Shown here: positions 17,943 to 25,610 of the stretch, piece by piece | Layout: every line of letters begins with the position of its first letter | How positions within the stretch are numbered: position 1 is the stretch's first letter | DNA from: JBBKWG01 sp037968835 | Lineage (GTDB): Bacteria; Pseudomonadota; Alphaproteobacteria; Rhodobacterales; Rhodobacteraceae | NCBI GenBank assembly: GCA_037968835.1 | Contig: JBBKWG010000202.1 | Span: 1 to 25,862 of the forward strand | Length of the DNA: 25,862 nt | Direction of reading: 5' to 3' | Translations under genes and position numbers: made by a program | Notes under the pieces: model-generated | Seen by the model: only the letters and a program-made list of their open reading frames with translations | The model's database searches: none | Told to the model about the DNA's origin: nothing

Positions 17943-18886
17943 CGTTCCAACTGGATCATATAAAGCACCATGTCGAAGGTGGCTCTGTTGCGCGTGTGTT
18001 GATTGTCGGCGCGCAAGGTTCGGTGCCCCGCGGCTCCGGAACATCCATGTTAGTGACTGAAAGTGCCTGTTTAGGCACGATTGGCGGCGGCGCGCTTGAG
18101 TTCGAAGCGATCAGAGTAGCGCGTGAAGCACTGGCAGACGGCCGGGACAGGCTTGACAGGCGCCCCCTCGGACCCTCGCTGGGCCAATGCTGCGGTGGAG
18201 CGGTCACAGTTCTGACCGAAGTATGGAGCGCCGAAAGGCTAGTGCATCAGATCGCGGGTGATGTCGTTGCGCGTCCGCTGCCCGGCACGGATACCGCAAT
18301 GCCGCTTGCAATTCGGCACTCGATTGCTGCCCGACGATCCGGTCGCGGCGATCAAAGTCCTGTAATGGTAGACGGCTGGATTCTGGAGGCCATCAGCCAG
18401 CCAGAGCGAACCATCTGGGTTTGGGGTGCTGGTCACGTTGGTCGCGCGGTCGTCAGTGTTCTTGCGCCGTTCTCGGACATCTCGATCTATTGGTGCGATA
18501 CAGGTCTGGACCGGTTTCCGTCATCGCTGCCCGATGCCGTCGATGCGTTGGTTGCGGAAAATCCCGCTGAACTTGTGACATTGTGCAACCCCGACGCCGA
18601 ACATCTGGTCCTGACGTATAGCCATGCGCTGGATCTTGAGCTTTGCCACCGACTTCTTGGGCGACCGTTCCGAAGTCTCGGACTCATCGGATCGGCCACG
18701 AAGCGATCCCGGTTCCGAAAACGGCTCGGCGAACTCGGACATTCGATCGAGCAAGTCGACCGGATTACCTGTCCGATTGGCGACCCGAGTCTTGGCAAGC
18801 ATCCGCAAGCAATTGCGCTAGGGGTGGCGACTGCACTACTCAGAGTTAGGGATAGGGGGACCGGGATGATCGGTAAGAGCGCTTGA
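17939..18886 (+). CDS. xdhC: XdhC, molybdenum cofactor insertion chaperone
   Basis: A 315-residue member of the XdhC/CoxI family, which binds molybdenum cofactor, aids its sulfuration and delivers it to XdhB. The N-terminal part has GSVPRGSGTSMLV, LGTIGGGALEFEA and LGPSLGQCCGG with Cys84-Cys85. The C-terminal part is a Rossmann-like domain beginning VWGAGHVGRAVVSVLAP (from residue 161). The start overlaps the xdhB stop as ATGA, and its own stop overlaps the TTG start of the next gene. No cofactor biosynthesis genes are nearby. Confidence 0.93.
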   Translation: MTFQLDHIKHHVEGGSVARVLIVGAQGSVPRGSGTSMLVTESACLGTIGGGALEFEAIRVAREALADGRDRLDRRPLGPSLGQCCGGAVTVLTEVWSAERLVHQIAGDVVARPLPGTDTAMPLAIRHSIAARRSGRGDQSPVMVDGWILEAISQPERTIWVWGAGHVGRAVVSVLAPFSDISIYWCDTGLDRFPSSLPDAVDALVAENPAELVTLCNPDAEHLVLTYSHALDLELCHRLLGRPFRSLGLIGSATKRSRFRKRLGELGHSIEQVDRITCPIGDPSLGKHPQAIALGVATALLRVRDRGTGMIGKSA

Positions 18887-20403
18887 GCGGCCAGCCGCTG
18901 TTGTCAGTCGAAGGCCTTACAAAAGCCTATCCCGGCGTCATCGCAAACGATTCTGTCGGCTTCACCGTCGGCAAAGGCGAAGTTCACGCGCTTCTGGGCG
19001 AGAACGGGGCCGGCAAGTCGACGCTTGTTAAGATGGTATACGGCCTTGTGCGTCCCGACAGCGGTCGAATGACGTTCGCTGGCAAACCCTACGAGCCGTC
19101 GAGTCCGCACGAGGCGCGCTCGACCGGGGTAGCGATGGTTTTCCAGCACTTCAGTCTGTTTGAGGCGCTCGACGTTGCCGAGAATGTGGCATTGGGTATG
19201 GAAAATCCGCCCCCGATGAGCCAGCTTGCGAAGCGAATTCGCGAGGTCAGCGAGACTTACGGTCTGCCTCTGGACCCATCGCGTCTTGTCGGCGATCTGT
19301 CCGCCGGCGAAAGACAGCGCGTCGAAATCATCCGCTGCTTGTTGCAGGATCCCAAGCTTCTGATCATGGACGAACCGACGAGCGTGCTTACCCCTCAAGA
19401 GGTCGACATCTTATTCAAGACCCTCAGAAAACTTCAGTCTGAAGGAACGTCGATCCTCTATATTTCGCACAAACTCGAAGAAATTCGCGCGCTTTGCGAT
19501 GGGGCTACAATTCTGCGGCTCGGAAAGGTGGTCGGCACCTGCGACCCGCGTGAGCAATCCGCAAGGGCGATGGCGGAAATGATGGTCGGCAGTGAACTGA
19601 AGACGCCGACGGCGGGCGGGCGAGAGTTTGGCGAAGTCGCACTTTCCGTTCGGTCCCTGTCGGTCAAGTCGGCGAATCCGTTCGGAACATCCCTCAAAGA
19701 CGTGTCGTTTGACGTGCGAAAAGGCGAGGTTCTCGGAATCGGTGGGGTTGCGGGCAACGGTCAGGATGAGCTTCTGGGCGCGTTGTCGGGGGAACTTCGC
19801 GTGGCGTCCCAATCGGTAAACTTGCACGGCGCGCCGATCGGACATCATGGACCGACCGAACGGCGTCGGCTGGGACTACTCACCGCGCCGGAAGAGCGGC
19901 TTGGCCATGCTGCGGCACCCGACATGAGCCTGATCGAGAACGCCGCGCTCACGGCGTGGGTTCGCAAGGACATGGTGTCCGGCGGATTCCTGAATTGGCA
20001 CAAGGCGCGGGAGTTTGCCGAAGAGGTGATCAAGACATTCGACGTCCGCACACCCAGCGCGGCCAACGCAGCCCGCGCGCTTTCTGGTGGCAATCTTCAG
20101 AAGTTCGTAATCGGTCGCGAAATTCTGCAAGCGCCGGAAGTGCTGGTCGTCAATCAGCCAACCTGGGGTGTTGACGCGAGTGCCGCAGCGGCAATCAGGC
20201 AAGCGTTGCTGGACCTCGCATTGAACGGGGCCGCCGTCATCGTGATTTCGCAGGATCTGGATGAGTTGATGGAGATATCCGACCATTTCGCTGCTTTGAA
20301 CGAGGGACGATTGAGCAAGCCAAGACCTGCGTCGGGCCTGACGATCGAGGAAATAGGCCTGATGATGGGCGGCGCTCACGGAATGGAGGTGGCCCATGTT
20401 TGA
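18883..20403 (+). CDS. ABC transporter ATPase, BMP-type nucleoside/purine importer
   Basis: A 506-residue protein with two fused ATPase domains. The first is complete: Walker A GENGAGKS (39-46), signature LSAGE (139-143) and Walker B LLIMDEP (159-165). The second is degenerate: the Walker A region reads GVAGNGQDE (288-296) with Gln for the lysine, the signature is LSGGN (400-404), and the Walker B end reads VNQPTWGVD (423-431) with Asn-Gln for Asp-Glu. This asymmetry is common in the sugar and nucleoside branch of importers. The start is TTG at 18883 inside the xdhC stop (TTGA); another TTG at 18901 is possible, and no ATG occurs before Walker A. Together with the next three genes it forms an importer, likely for xanthine, guanosine or a related purine given the xdh genes. 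Confidence 0.92.
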   Translation: MSGQPLLSVEGLTKAYPGVIANDSVGFTVGKGEVHALLGENGAGKSTLVKMVYGLVRPDSGRMTFAGKPYEPSSPHEARSTGVAMVFQHFSLFEALDVAENVALGMENPPPMSQLAKRIREVSETYGLPLDPSRLVGDLSAGERQRVEIIRCLLQDPKLLIMDEPTSVLTPQEVDILFKTLRKLQSEGTSILYISHKLEEIRALCDGATILRLGKVVGTCDPREQSARAMAEMMVGSELKTPTAGGREFGEVALSVRSLSVKSANPFGTSLKDVSFDVRKGEVLGIGGVAGNGQDELLGALSGELRVASQSVNLHGAPIGHHGPTERRRLGLLTAPEERLGHAAAPDMSLIENAALTAWVRKDMVSGGFLNWHKAREFAEEVIKTFDVRTPSAANAARALSGGNLQKFVIGREILQAPEVLVVNQPTWGVDASAAAAIRQALLDLALNGAAVIVISQDLDELMEISDHFAALNEGRLSKPRPASGLTIEEIGLMMGGAHGMEVAHV

Positions 20404-20433
20404 TCGCTGTTTCTTGAAGTCAGGCGGCCGCAA

Positions 20434-21516
20434 ATGATCCGGCTTGAAAAACGTCCCGTTACCTCGCAGGCGTGGACCTGGGCGACTCCGCTGTTCGCAG
20501 TTCTGGCAACCATGATCGCCGGCGGCTTCCTGTTCGCCGCACTCGGCAAGGACCCGTTTGCCGTTATCCGGACAATTTTCTGGGACCCGGTTTTTGGCGA
20601 GTTCGCGTTTTACTATCGCGGTCAATTGCTGGTCAAAGCTGGACCGCTGATCCTCATTGCGGTTGGGCTGTCGCTGGGATTTCGCGCCGGTATCTGGAAC
20701 ATCGGCGCAGAGGGTCAGTACATTATCGGGGCAATTTGCGGCGCGGCAGTTGGGCTGGCGTTTTATCCGATGGAATCCTTCATCATCTTTCCGCTGATGA
20801 TCGTCGCCGGTGCTTTGGGCGGTCTGCTTTGGGCGATGATCCCCGGCATCCTGAAGACGAAGTTCAACACCAACGAAATACTTGTGTCGCTCCTTCTGGT
20901 GTATGTCGCGGAACAGATACTGGCGTGGACCGCGCTTGGTCCTCTCCGGAATCCAGAGGGGGCGGGATTTCCGGGTTCGCGGAACCTCAGACATTACGAA
21001 AGCGCGGCCAACAACGAGTTGATCGCCGGATCGGGAATGCATTGGGGCGTCGTGGCGGCGTTCATCGCGGTCCTGTTCGCCTATATCCTCCTCAGCCGTC
21101 ACATCATGGGCTTCAACATCCGCCTGACAGGCGAAAGCCCACGCGCGGCGCGATTTGCAGGCGTATCGCCGACGCGGCTAATCCTTTTCTGCCTTGGCCT
21201 ATCCGGTGCATTGGCGGGCCTCGCCGGGCTTTTTGAAGTTGCGGGTCCAGCCGGACAGATCAGCATCGACTTCAATGTAGGTTACGGATTCACGGCGATC
21301 ATCGTGGCCTTTCTGGGGCGACTTCACCCGATCGGCATCCTGCTCGCCGGGCTCTTGTTGGCGCTGACGTATATCGGTGGTGAGGCCGCGCAGGCGTCCC
21401 TCGGATTGCCTGCGGCCGCCATTCAGGCGTTTCAGGGAATGCTGCTATTCTTTCTGTTGGCTTTCGACGTGCTGACGAACTTTCGCGTCCGGTTCGGACG
21501 GGAAATCAAGGTATAG
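20434..21516 (+). CDS. ABC transporter permease (BPD_transp_2 family), first subunit
   Basis: A 360-residue, very hydrophobic protein with about nine to ten likely membrane helices. It has the family phrases GFRAGIWNIGAEGQYIIGAI (about residues 83-102) and, further on, the coupling region RLTGESPRAARFAGVS. It pairs with the smaller permease downstream, as usual in BMP-type nucleoside importers where the longer permease comes first. Start is the ATG at 20434 with AGGCGG upstream, 30 bases after the ATPase stop. Confidence 0.92.
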   Translation: MIRLEKRPVTSQAWTWATPLFAVLATMIAGGFLFAALGKDPFAVIRTIFWDPVFGEFAFYYRGQLLVKAGPLILIAVGLSLGFRAGIWNIGAEGQYIIGAICGAAVGLAFYPMESFIIFPLMIVAGALGGLLWAMIPGILKTKFNTNEILVSLLLVYVAEQILAWTALGPLRNPEGAGFPGSRNLRHYESAANNELIAGSGMHWGVVAAFIAVLFAYILLSRHIMGFNIRLTGESPRAARFAGVSPTRLILFCLGLSGALAGLAGLFEVAGPAGQISIDFNVGYGFTAIIVAFLGRLHPIGILLAGLLLALTYIGGEAAQASLGLPAAAIQAFQGMLLFFLLAFDVLTNFRVRFGREIKV

Positions 21517-21528
21517 GGAGGCGCGAAT

Positions 21529-21561
21529 ATGGGAACCAACGCAAGCCAGAGGTCGCGCTGA
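21529..21561 (+). CDS. Possible 10-codon ORF coupled to the second permease
   Basis: An ATG at 21529 follows a strong ribosome site GGGAGG (21516-21521) at seven-base spacing and opens a frame of ten codons (MGTNASQRSR). Its TGA overlaps the permease start as TGATG. The geometry suits translational coupling. Such a short frame may be chance, and the permease also has AGAGG eight bases before its own ATG. Confidence 0.25.
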   Translation: MGTNASQRSR

Positions 21562-22493
21562 TGGATCTGTCTTCAATCAATCCAATCCTACTTGTCGCGT
21601 CTCTGATGGTCGCCTCGACACCGATATTGTTGGCGGCCATTGGCGAGATGGTGGCCGAGAAATCGGGGGTTCTGAACCTTGGCGTCGAAGGCATGATGAT
21701 TACCGGTGCGATCTGCGGCTTTGCGATGGCGGTCGAGACCGGGTCTCCAACGCTGGGCTTCATAGCCGCCGCTATCGGAGGGGCTGTTCTGTCGATGCTA
21801 TTTGGATTGCTGACGCAATTTTTGCTCTCCAATCAGGTTGCAACCGGTCTGGCACTGACACTCTTCGGACTCGGAATCTCGTCGTTGCTGGGACAAGGCT
21901 ATGTCGGGGTCAAACCGCCATCGACGCCCGATCTCGATATCCCCCTCCTAAGCGATCTGCCGTACGTCGGCGGGATGTTCTTCAGCCACGATCTGATGGT
22001 GTATCTGTCGCTGGCTCTTGTCGCGGGGGTTTGGGCATTCTTGAAGTTCACGCGTGCCGGGCTTATTCTGCGCGCTGTGGGAGAAAGCCATGACGCGGCT
22101 CATGCGCTTGGCTACAACGTAATCGCCGTACGCTTGATGAGCATTGCGTTCGGTGGCGCCTGCGCCGGTCTTGGCGGCGCGTACCTCAGCCTTGTCCGTG
22201 TGCCGCAATGGACGGAAGGCATGACAGCAGGCGCTGGCTGGATCGCACTTGCCATTGTCGTCTTTGCATCATGGCGGGCGGGACGGGTTCTTTTGGGCGC
22301 GTACCTTTTCGGCGGTGTGACCGTTTTGCAGTTGAACCTGCAAGCGGCTGGCATCGCAATTCCTGTCGAACTCTTGTCGATGTCGCCGTACCTGATAACC
22401 ATCCTTGTGCTGGTCATCATATCTTCCGACCGCAACCGCGCCGCGCTGAACGCGCCGGCGTCGCTCGGTCGGGCCTTTCATGCCTCGCATTGA
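21561..22493 (+). CDS. ABC transporter permease (BPD_transp_2 family), second subunit
   Basis: A 310-residue membrane protein with about eight to nine likely helices. It has the family phrase EKSGVLNLGVEGMMITGAIC (from about residue 34), which parallels the motif in the first permease, and the coupling phrase RAVGESHDAAHALGYNV. The start at 21561 fits family length. It probably forms a heterodimeric channel with the first permease. Confidence 0.92.
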   Translation: MDLSSINPILLVASLMVASTPILLAAIGEMVAEKSGVLNLGVEGMMITGAICGFAMAVETGSPTLGFIAAAIGGAVLSMLFGLLTQFLLSNQVATGLALTLFGLGISSLLGQGYVGVKPPSTPDLDIPLLSDLPYVGGMFFSHDLMVYLSLALVAGVWAFLKFTRAGLILRAVGESHDAAHALGYNVIAVRLMSIAFGGACAGLGGAYLSLVRVPQWTEGMTAGAGWIALAIVVFASWRAGRVLLGAYLFGGVTVLQLNLQAAGIAIPVELLSMSPYLITILVLVIISSDRNRAALNAPASLGRAFHASH

Positions 22494-22523
22494 GGCGTTT
22501 GTTTTACCAATGGGGAGACTAAA

Positions 22524-23603
22524 ATGAAAAAACGTACATTTCTAACAACTTCGGCTGCCGCGATTGCACTTGCCACCGCAGGATGGGCGGCAGGACATGA
22601 GCCAACCAAGGTCGGGTTCATCTATGTCGGCCCGGTTGGCGATGGCGGTTGGACTTTTGAACACGATCAGGGCCGTCTGGCCGTCGAAGAGCATTTCGGC
22701 GACAAGGTTGAGACCGTCTTTCAGGAGAACGTTCCTGAAGGCGCGGACGCCGAACGCGCAATGACACAGATGGCGCTTCAGGGTGCCGATCTGATTTTCA
22801 CGACGTCGTTTGGGTATATGGATCCGACCATCAACGTGGCGGCCAAATTCCCGGATGTGAAATTTGAGCACGCGACTGGCTACAAGACCGCCGACAACGT
22901 CGGTGTCTACTCGGCACGGTTCTATGAGGGTCGCGCGGTTCAGGGACTGATCGCGGGCCGCATGACCAAGTCGAACAAGATCGGATACATCGCCTCTTTC
23001 CCGATCCCGGAAGTCATTCGGGGCATCAACTCGGCCTATATTCACGCCAAGAAAGTGAACCCCGATGTCGAGTTTTCGGTCGTTTGGGCTTACACATGGT
23101 TCGATCCGGCCAAAGAGGCCGATGCCGCGAAGGCGCTGATTGAACAGGGTGCGGACGTTATCCTTCAACACACCGATTCCACGGCACCACAGGCGGCGGC
23201 CCAAGCGGCAGGCGATGTTATTACCTTTGGTCAAGCGTCGGATATGGCGGAATACGCACCGCTCCCACGGGTGTCGTCGATCATCGACAACTGGGCACCC
23301 TACTACATCGCGCGGACCCAGGCTGTCATTGATGGCACGTGGACAAGCGACAACACGTGGGATGGCATCGGTGCGGGAATGGTCAAAATCGGAGAAATCT
23401 CCGACGCGGTTCCAGCCGACGTGAAGGCCGAGGCCGAGGCCCTGCAGGACTCGATTTCGTCAGACGCGTACCACCCGTTCACCGGCCCACTGAAGAAGCA
23501 AGATGGATCGGATTGGCTCGCTGAGGGTGAAACCGCCGATGACGGAACGCTTGCTGGCATGAACTTCTATGTCGAAGGACTGACCGGCACGATCCCGAAC
23601 TGA
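22524..23603 (+). CDS. BMP-family periplasmic substrate-binding protein
   Basis: A 359-residue protein of the basic membrane protein (BMP/PnrA/Med) family, the binding component of nucleoside importers. A Sec signal with a Lys-Lys-Arg N-terminus and a hydrophobic core ends near WAAG (about residue 24). No lipobox cysteine is present, so it is a soluble periplasmic protein. Family phrases include VGFIYVGPVGDGGWTFEHD, IFTTSFGYMD, GVYSARFYEGRAVQGLIAG and IASFPIPEVIRGIN. The ribosome site GGGGAGA at about 22512 is the best in the operon, in keeping with the high amounts of binding protein such systems need. Purine or nucleoside specificity is inferred from the xdh genes; lactate or other ligands occur in the wider family. 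Confidence 0.92.
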   Translation: MKKRTFLTTSAAAIALATAGWAAGHEPTKVGFIYVGPVGDGGWTFEHDQGRLAVEEHFGDKVETVFQENVPEGADAERAMTQMALQGADLIFTTSFGYMDPTINVAAKFPDVKFEHATGYKTADNVGVYSARFYEGRAVQGLIAGRMTKSNKIGYIASFPIPEVIRGINSAYIHAKKVNPDVEFSVVWAYTWFDPAKEADAAKALIEQGADVILQHTDSTAPQAAAQAAGDVITFGQASDMAEYAPLPRVSSIIDNWAPYYIARTQAVIDGTWTSDNTWDGIGAGMVKIGEISDAVPADVKAEAEALQDSISSDAYHPFTGPLKKQDGSDWLAEGETADDGTLAGMNFYVEGLTGTIPN

Positions 23604-23619
23604 TCGGTTCATCAACTAG

Positions 23620-23650
23620 CAAAGGCCGCCTCTGTGCGGCCTTTGGCTTT
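23620..23650 (+). terminator. Strong hairpin terminator of the xdh-transporter operon
   Basis: A perfect ten-base stem, 23620-23629 with 23636-23645, has a six-base loop (CTCTGT) and is followed by GCTTT. It lies 17 bases past the binding-protein stop. The T-run is short, but stem strength and placement make a convincing operon end. Confidence 0.8.
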
Positions 23651-23695
23651 CCAGCATCTAGCTGCAATCAGACGAAGCCGAGTGGGAGTGACGGA

Positions 23696-24619
23696 ATGGA
23701 AACGATATCGGGCAAGAAAATCTCGTCATACTGTTTCGGGACAATGCAGTTCGGCAAGAAAGCGAGCGAGGCCGACAGCGCCAGCATGTATTCGGCCTGT
23801 CGCGGCGCTGGGATAAATTTCTTCGATACTGCCTATGCTTACACTGAGGGGCGTTCTGAAGAGATCCTTGGCGAACTCATAGCTCACGAACGCGACGACG
23901 TTTTCATTGCCACCAAGTGCGCCAATCTGAAAACCGCAACATCCGAAATCATACATCGCGAGTTCTCGGAAAGTCGTCGTCGCCTGAAACTTGAAACTGT
24001 CGATGCACTTTATATCCATCAATGGGATCCCGTGACGCCGCTTGAAGTGTCATTGGGTGTGATCGCCGGCTATGTGAATGAGGGCGCCGTCCGATACGTG
24101 GCACTGTCGAACTTCGCGGCATGGCAGGTCATGAAGGCCCAGAAAGCCGCCGAAGAAGTCGGCATTACGATTTCACTGCTTCAACCGATGTACAATCTCG
24201 TGAAGCGACAGGCTGAGGTCGAGATCCTTCCCATGGCTGTTTCTGAAGGGTTTGCGGTTGCACCCTATTCGCCACTTGGCGGTGGTCTATTGACCGGCAA
24301 GTACGTTGCTGGGGACGGCGGTCGGCTGAAAGACGATCCGATGTATGCCTTGCGGTATGCACCGACCTGGATGCATGATACGGCAGCAGGTCTAGCGGCT
24401 CTTGCGGCTGAAGCGGGTGTTCACTCGGCGACTTTGGCAGTCGCGTGGGTCGCTCGACACAAGGGTGTTTCAGCACCGATAATCTCCGCGCGATCGACAG
24501 AGCAATTGGAAGTGTCTCTCGCGGCGCTTTCGTTCGACATGGACGACGACTTGTATTCGGCGATATCCGCGCTTTCCCCCGCCCCGCCTCCAGCAACGGA
24601 CCGGCTTGAGGAGGCTTGA
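23696..24619 (+). CDS. Aldo/keto reductase
   Basis: A 307-residue NADPH-type oxidoreductase with the (alpha/beta)8 fold. The catalytic tetrad can be placed: Asp44 and Tyr49 in FFDTAYAYTEGRSEE, Lys74 in ATKCAN, and His108 in YIHQWD. The cofactor phrase IISARSTEQLE near the C-terminus also fits. Start is the ATG at 23696 with GGGAG seven bases upstream. It lies beyond the operon terminator, so it is probably its own unit. The substrate is unknown and the neighbours do not narrow it. Confidence 0.93.
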   Translation: METISGKKISSYCFGTMQFGKKASEADSASMYSACRGAGINFFDTAYAYTEGRSEEILGELIAHERDDVFIATKCANLKTATSEIIHREFSESRRRLKLETVDALYIHQWDPVTPLEVSLGVIAGYVNEGAVRYVALSNFAAWQVMKAQKAAEEVGITISLLQPMYNLVKRQAEVEILPMAVSEGFAVAPYSPLGGGLLTGKYVAGDGGRLKDDPMYALRYAPTWMHDTAAGLAALAAEAGVHSATLAVAWVARHKGVSAPIISARSTEQLEVSLAALSFDMDDDLYSAISALSPAPPPATDRLEEA

Positions 24620-24766
24620 ATAAAGCTCTCGCTATCGTTGGGAGCGCAGGCGCCCTATGCGAATGCAATGGTTCTGTATGCTGAAACGGCTGCGGCAATC
24701 GCGCCGGTGGGCAGTCAGCCTTGCCCATCGGAACTCGGGGTTGGCAGGATCAAATTCAGTATCCGA

Positions 24767-25408
24767 TCACGCGAAGTCAGGCGAGTAACTCACCCGTTCT
24801 CGTAGTTTGTAACGCGGCGCCGGGTAGTCGGCGAATTTCGGTGCCAGATCAGGAAAGGTGCTGCGCAATTCGTTGCGGACCTTGGGATCAATGTCTTTCA
24901 GGTTCTCGTCCGATGGCAGGAAACTTTCCAATGGCATTCCATTCGCGCAAATGACCTGATGCTCGTCGAATACGATGTTGTAGTAAGTCACTTCCTCGGG
25001 CGCGCGGTCCACGAAAGCGCTGTCGTTCAAACCGGCAATGTCGCGCGCTGGCACGAGGCAGCTTTCGCCGTCGGGTTCGTCCTGCAGCCGCCAGCCCGGT
25101 ATGAGCAAGCGATGCGCGCCGCCAACCGAAAGGTCGCGTTGCGGCATCATCGGCCCGATCGCCCGAGGTCGTAAAACGATCGGAGCCAGGGAGGGGTCGG
25201 CGGCGATTTCCGCGGCCGTGATGGTGCGGGTCCACGTCATCCGGACAGGCTGCAATCCATTGTCGCGCGTGACGACAAGATCGCCTTTGCGCATGAATTC
25301 GACGCGGCGCGGTCCACAGGGTGTTCGCAGATTTGCACCCGCGCATAATCCGGTTGTTCCGGCTTTTGCCGGTGCTCCCGAGTCTGAAATTTTCGCGACC
25401 ATTGTCAT
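24767..25408 (-). CDS. Stand-alone Hint-domain protein
   Basis: A 213-residue protein dominated by a Hedgehog/intein (Hint_2-type) domain. After only about 21 leading residues comes the likely nucleophile Cys22 in LCAGANLRTPCGPRRVE, then FMRKGDLVVTRDNGLQPV (38-55), SVGGAHRLLI with His99 (94-103), and TYYNIVFDEHQVICANG (141-157) with His150. A polar tail of about 55 residues follows. Such small Hint proteins are common in Rhodobacterales; their biological role is poorly defined. Autocatalytic cleavage at Cys22 is possible but not shown. The start at 25408 is chosen because GAGGGAC precedes it; a frame open to 25543 exists, but its extra residues do not look like part of the domain. Confidence 0.8.
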   Translation of the reverse strand: MTMVAKISDSGAPAKAGTTGLCAGANLRTPCGPRRVEFMRKGDLVVTRDNGLQPVRMTWTRTITAAEIAADPSLAPIVLRPRAIGPMMPQRDLSVGGAHRLLIPGWRLQDEPDGESCLVPARDIAGLNDSAFVDRAPEEVTYYNIVFDEHQVICANGMPLESFLPSDENLKDIDPKVRNELRSTFPDLAPKFADYPAPRYKLRERVSYSPDFA

Positions 25409-25413
25409 CCGTA

Positions 25414-25420
25414 GTCCCTC
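25414..25420 (-). promoter_or_regulatory. Ribosome binding site deciding the Hint-protein start
   Basis: GAGGGAC on the minus strand lies five bases before the ATG at 25408. It favours this start over the ATG two codons later and over the longer upstream frame. Confidence 0.55.
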
Positions 25421-25610
25421 TTCGCATGACGTTATCCCGTCTTCAGCACAGCCTAGTTTCAAATGTGACGTAATTAGGGACACGTCGTGGTGAATCCGCG
25501 GTGTGCGCCGCAATGTGCGCTCGAATTGCTTCGAATTTGTCAACGATGGAGCGGAAACGGTTGGATTATGTATTGGACTGCAAACAAAACGCGGCGTGAT
25601 TCCCCATTGT

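Noticed and set aside
19876..21102. Open frame of 408 codons on the - strand across the ABC ATPase and first permease
   Set aside because: It crosses the boundary of two real genes on the other strand, and its composition (many Arg, His, Gln, Asp) is that of an antisense shadow.
24708..24727. Six-base hairpin TGGGCA/TGCCCA between convergent genes
   Set aside because: The stem is short and has no T-run on either strand, so it is not convincing as a terminator.
25467..25486. Short inverted repeat GACGT/ACGTC upstream of the Hint gene
   Set aside because: Five-base arms ten bases apart are too short to separate from chance without conservation data.
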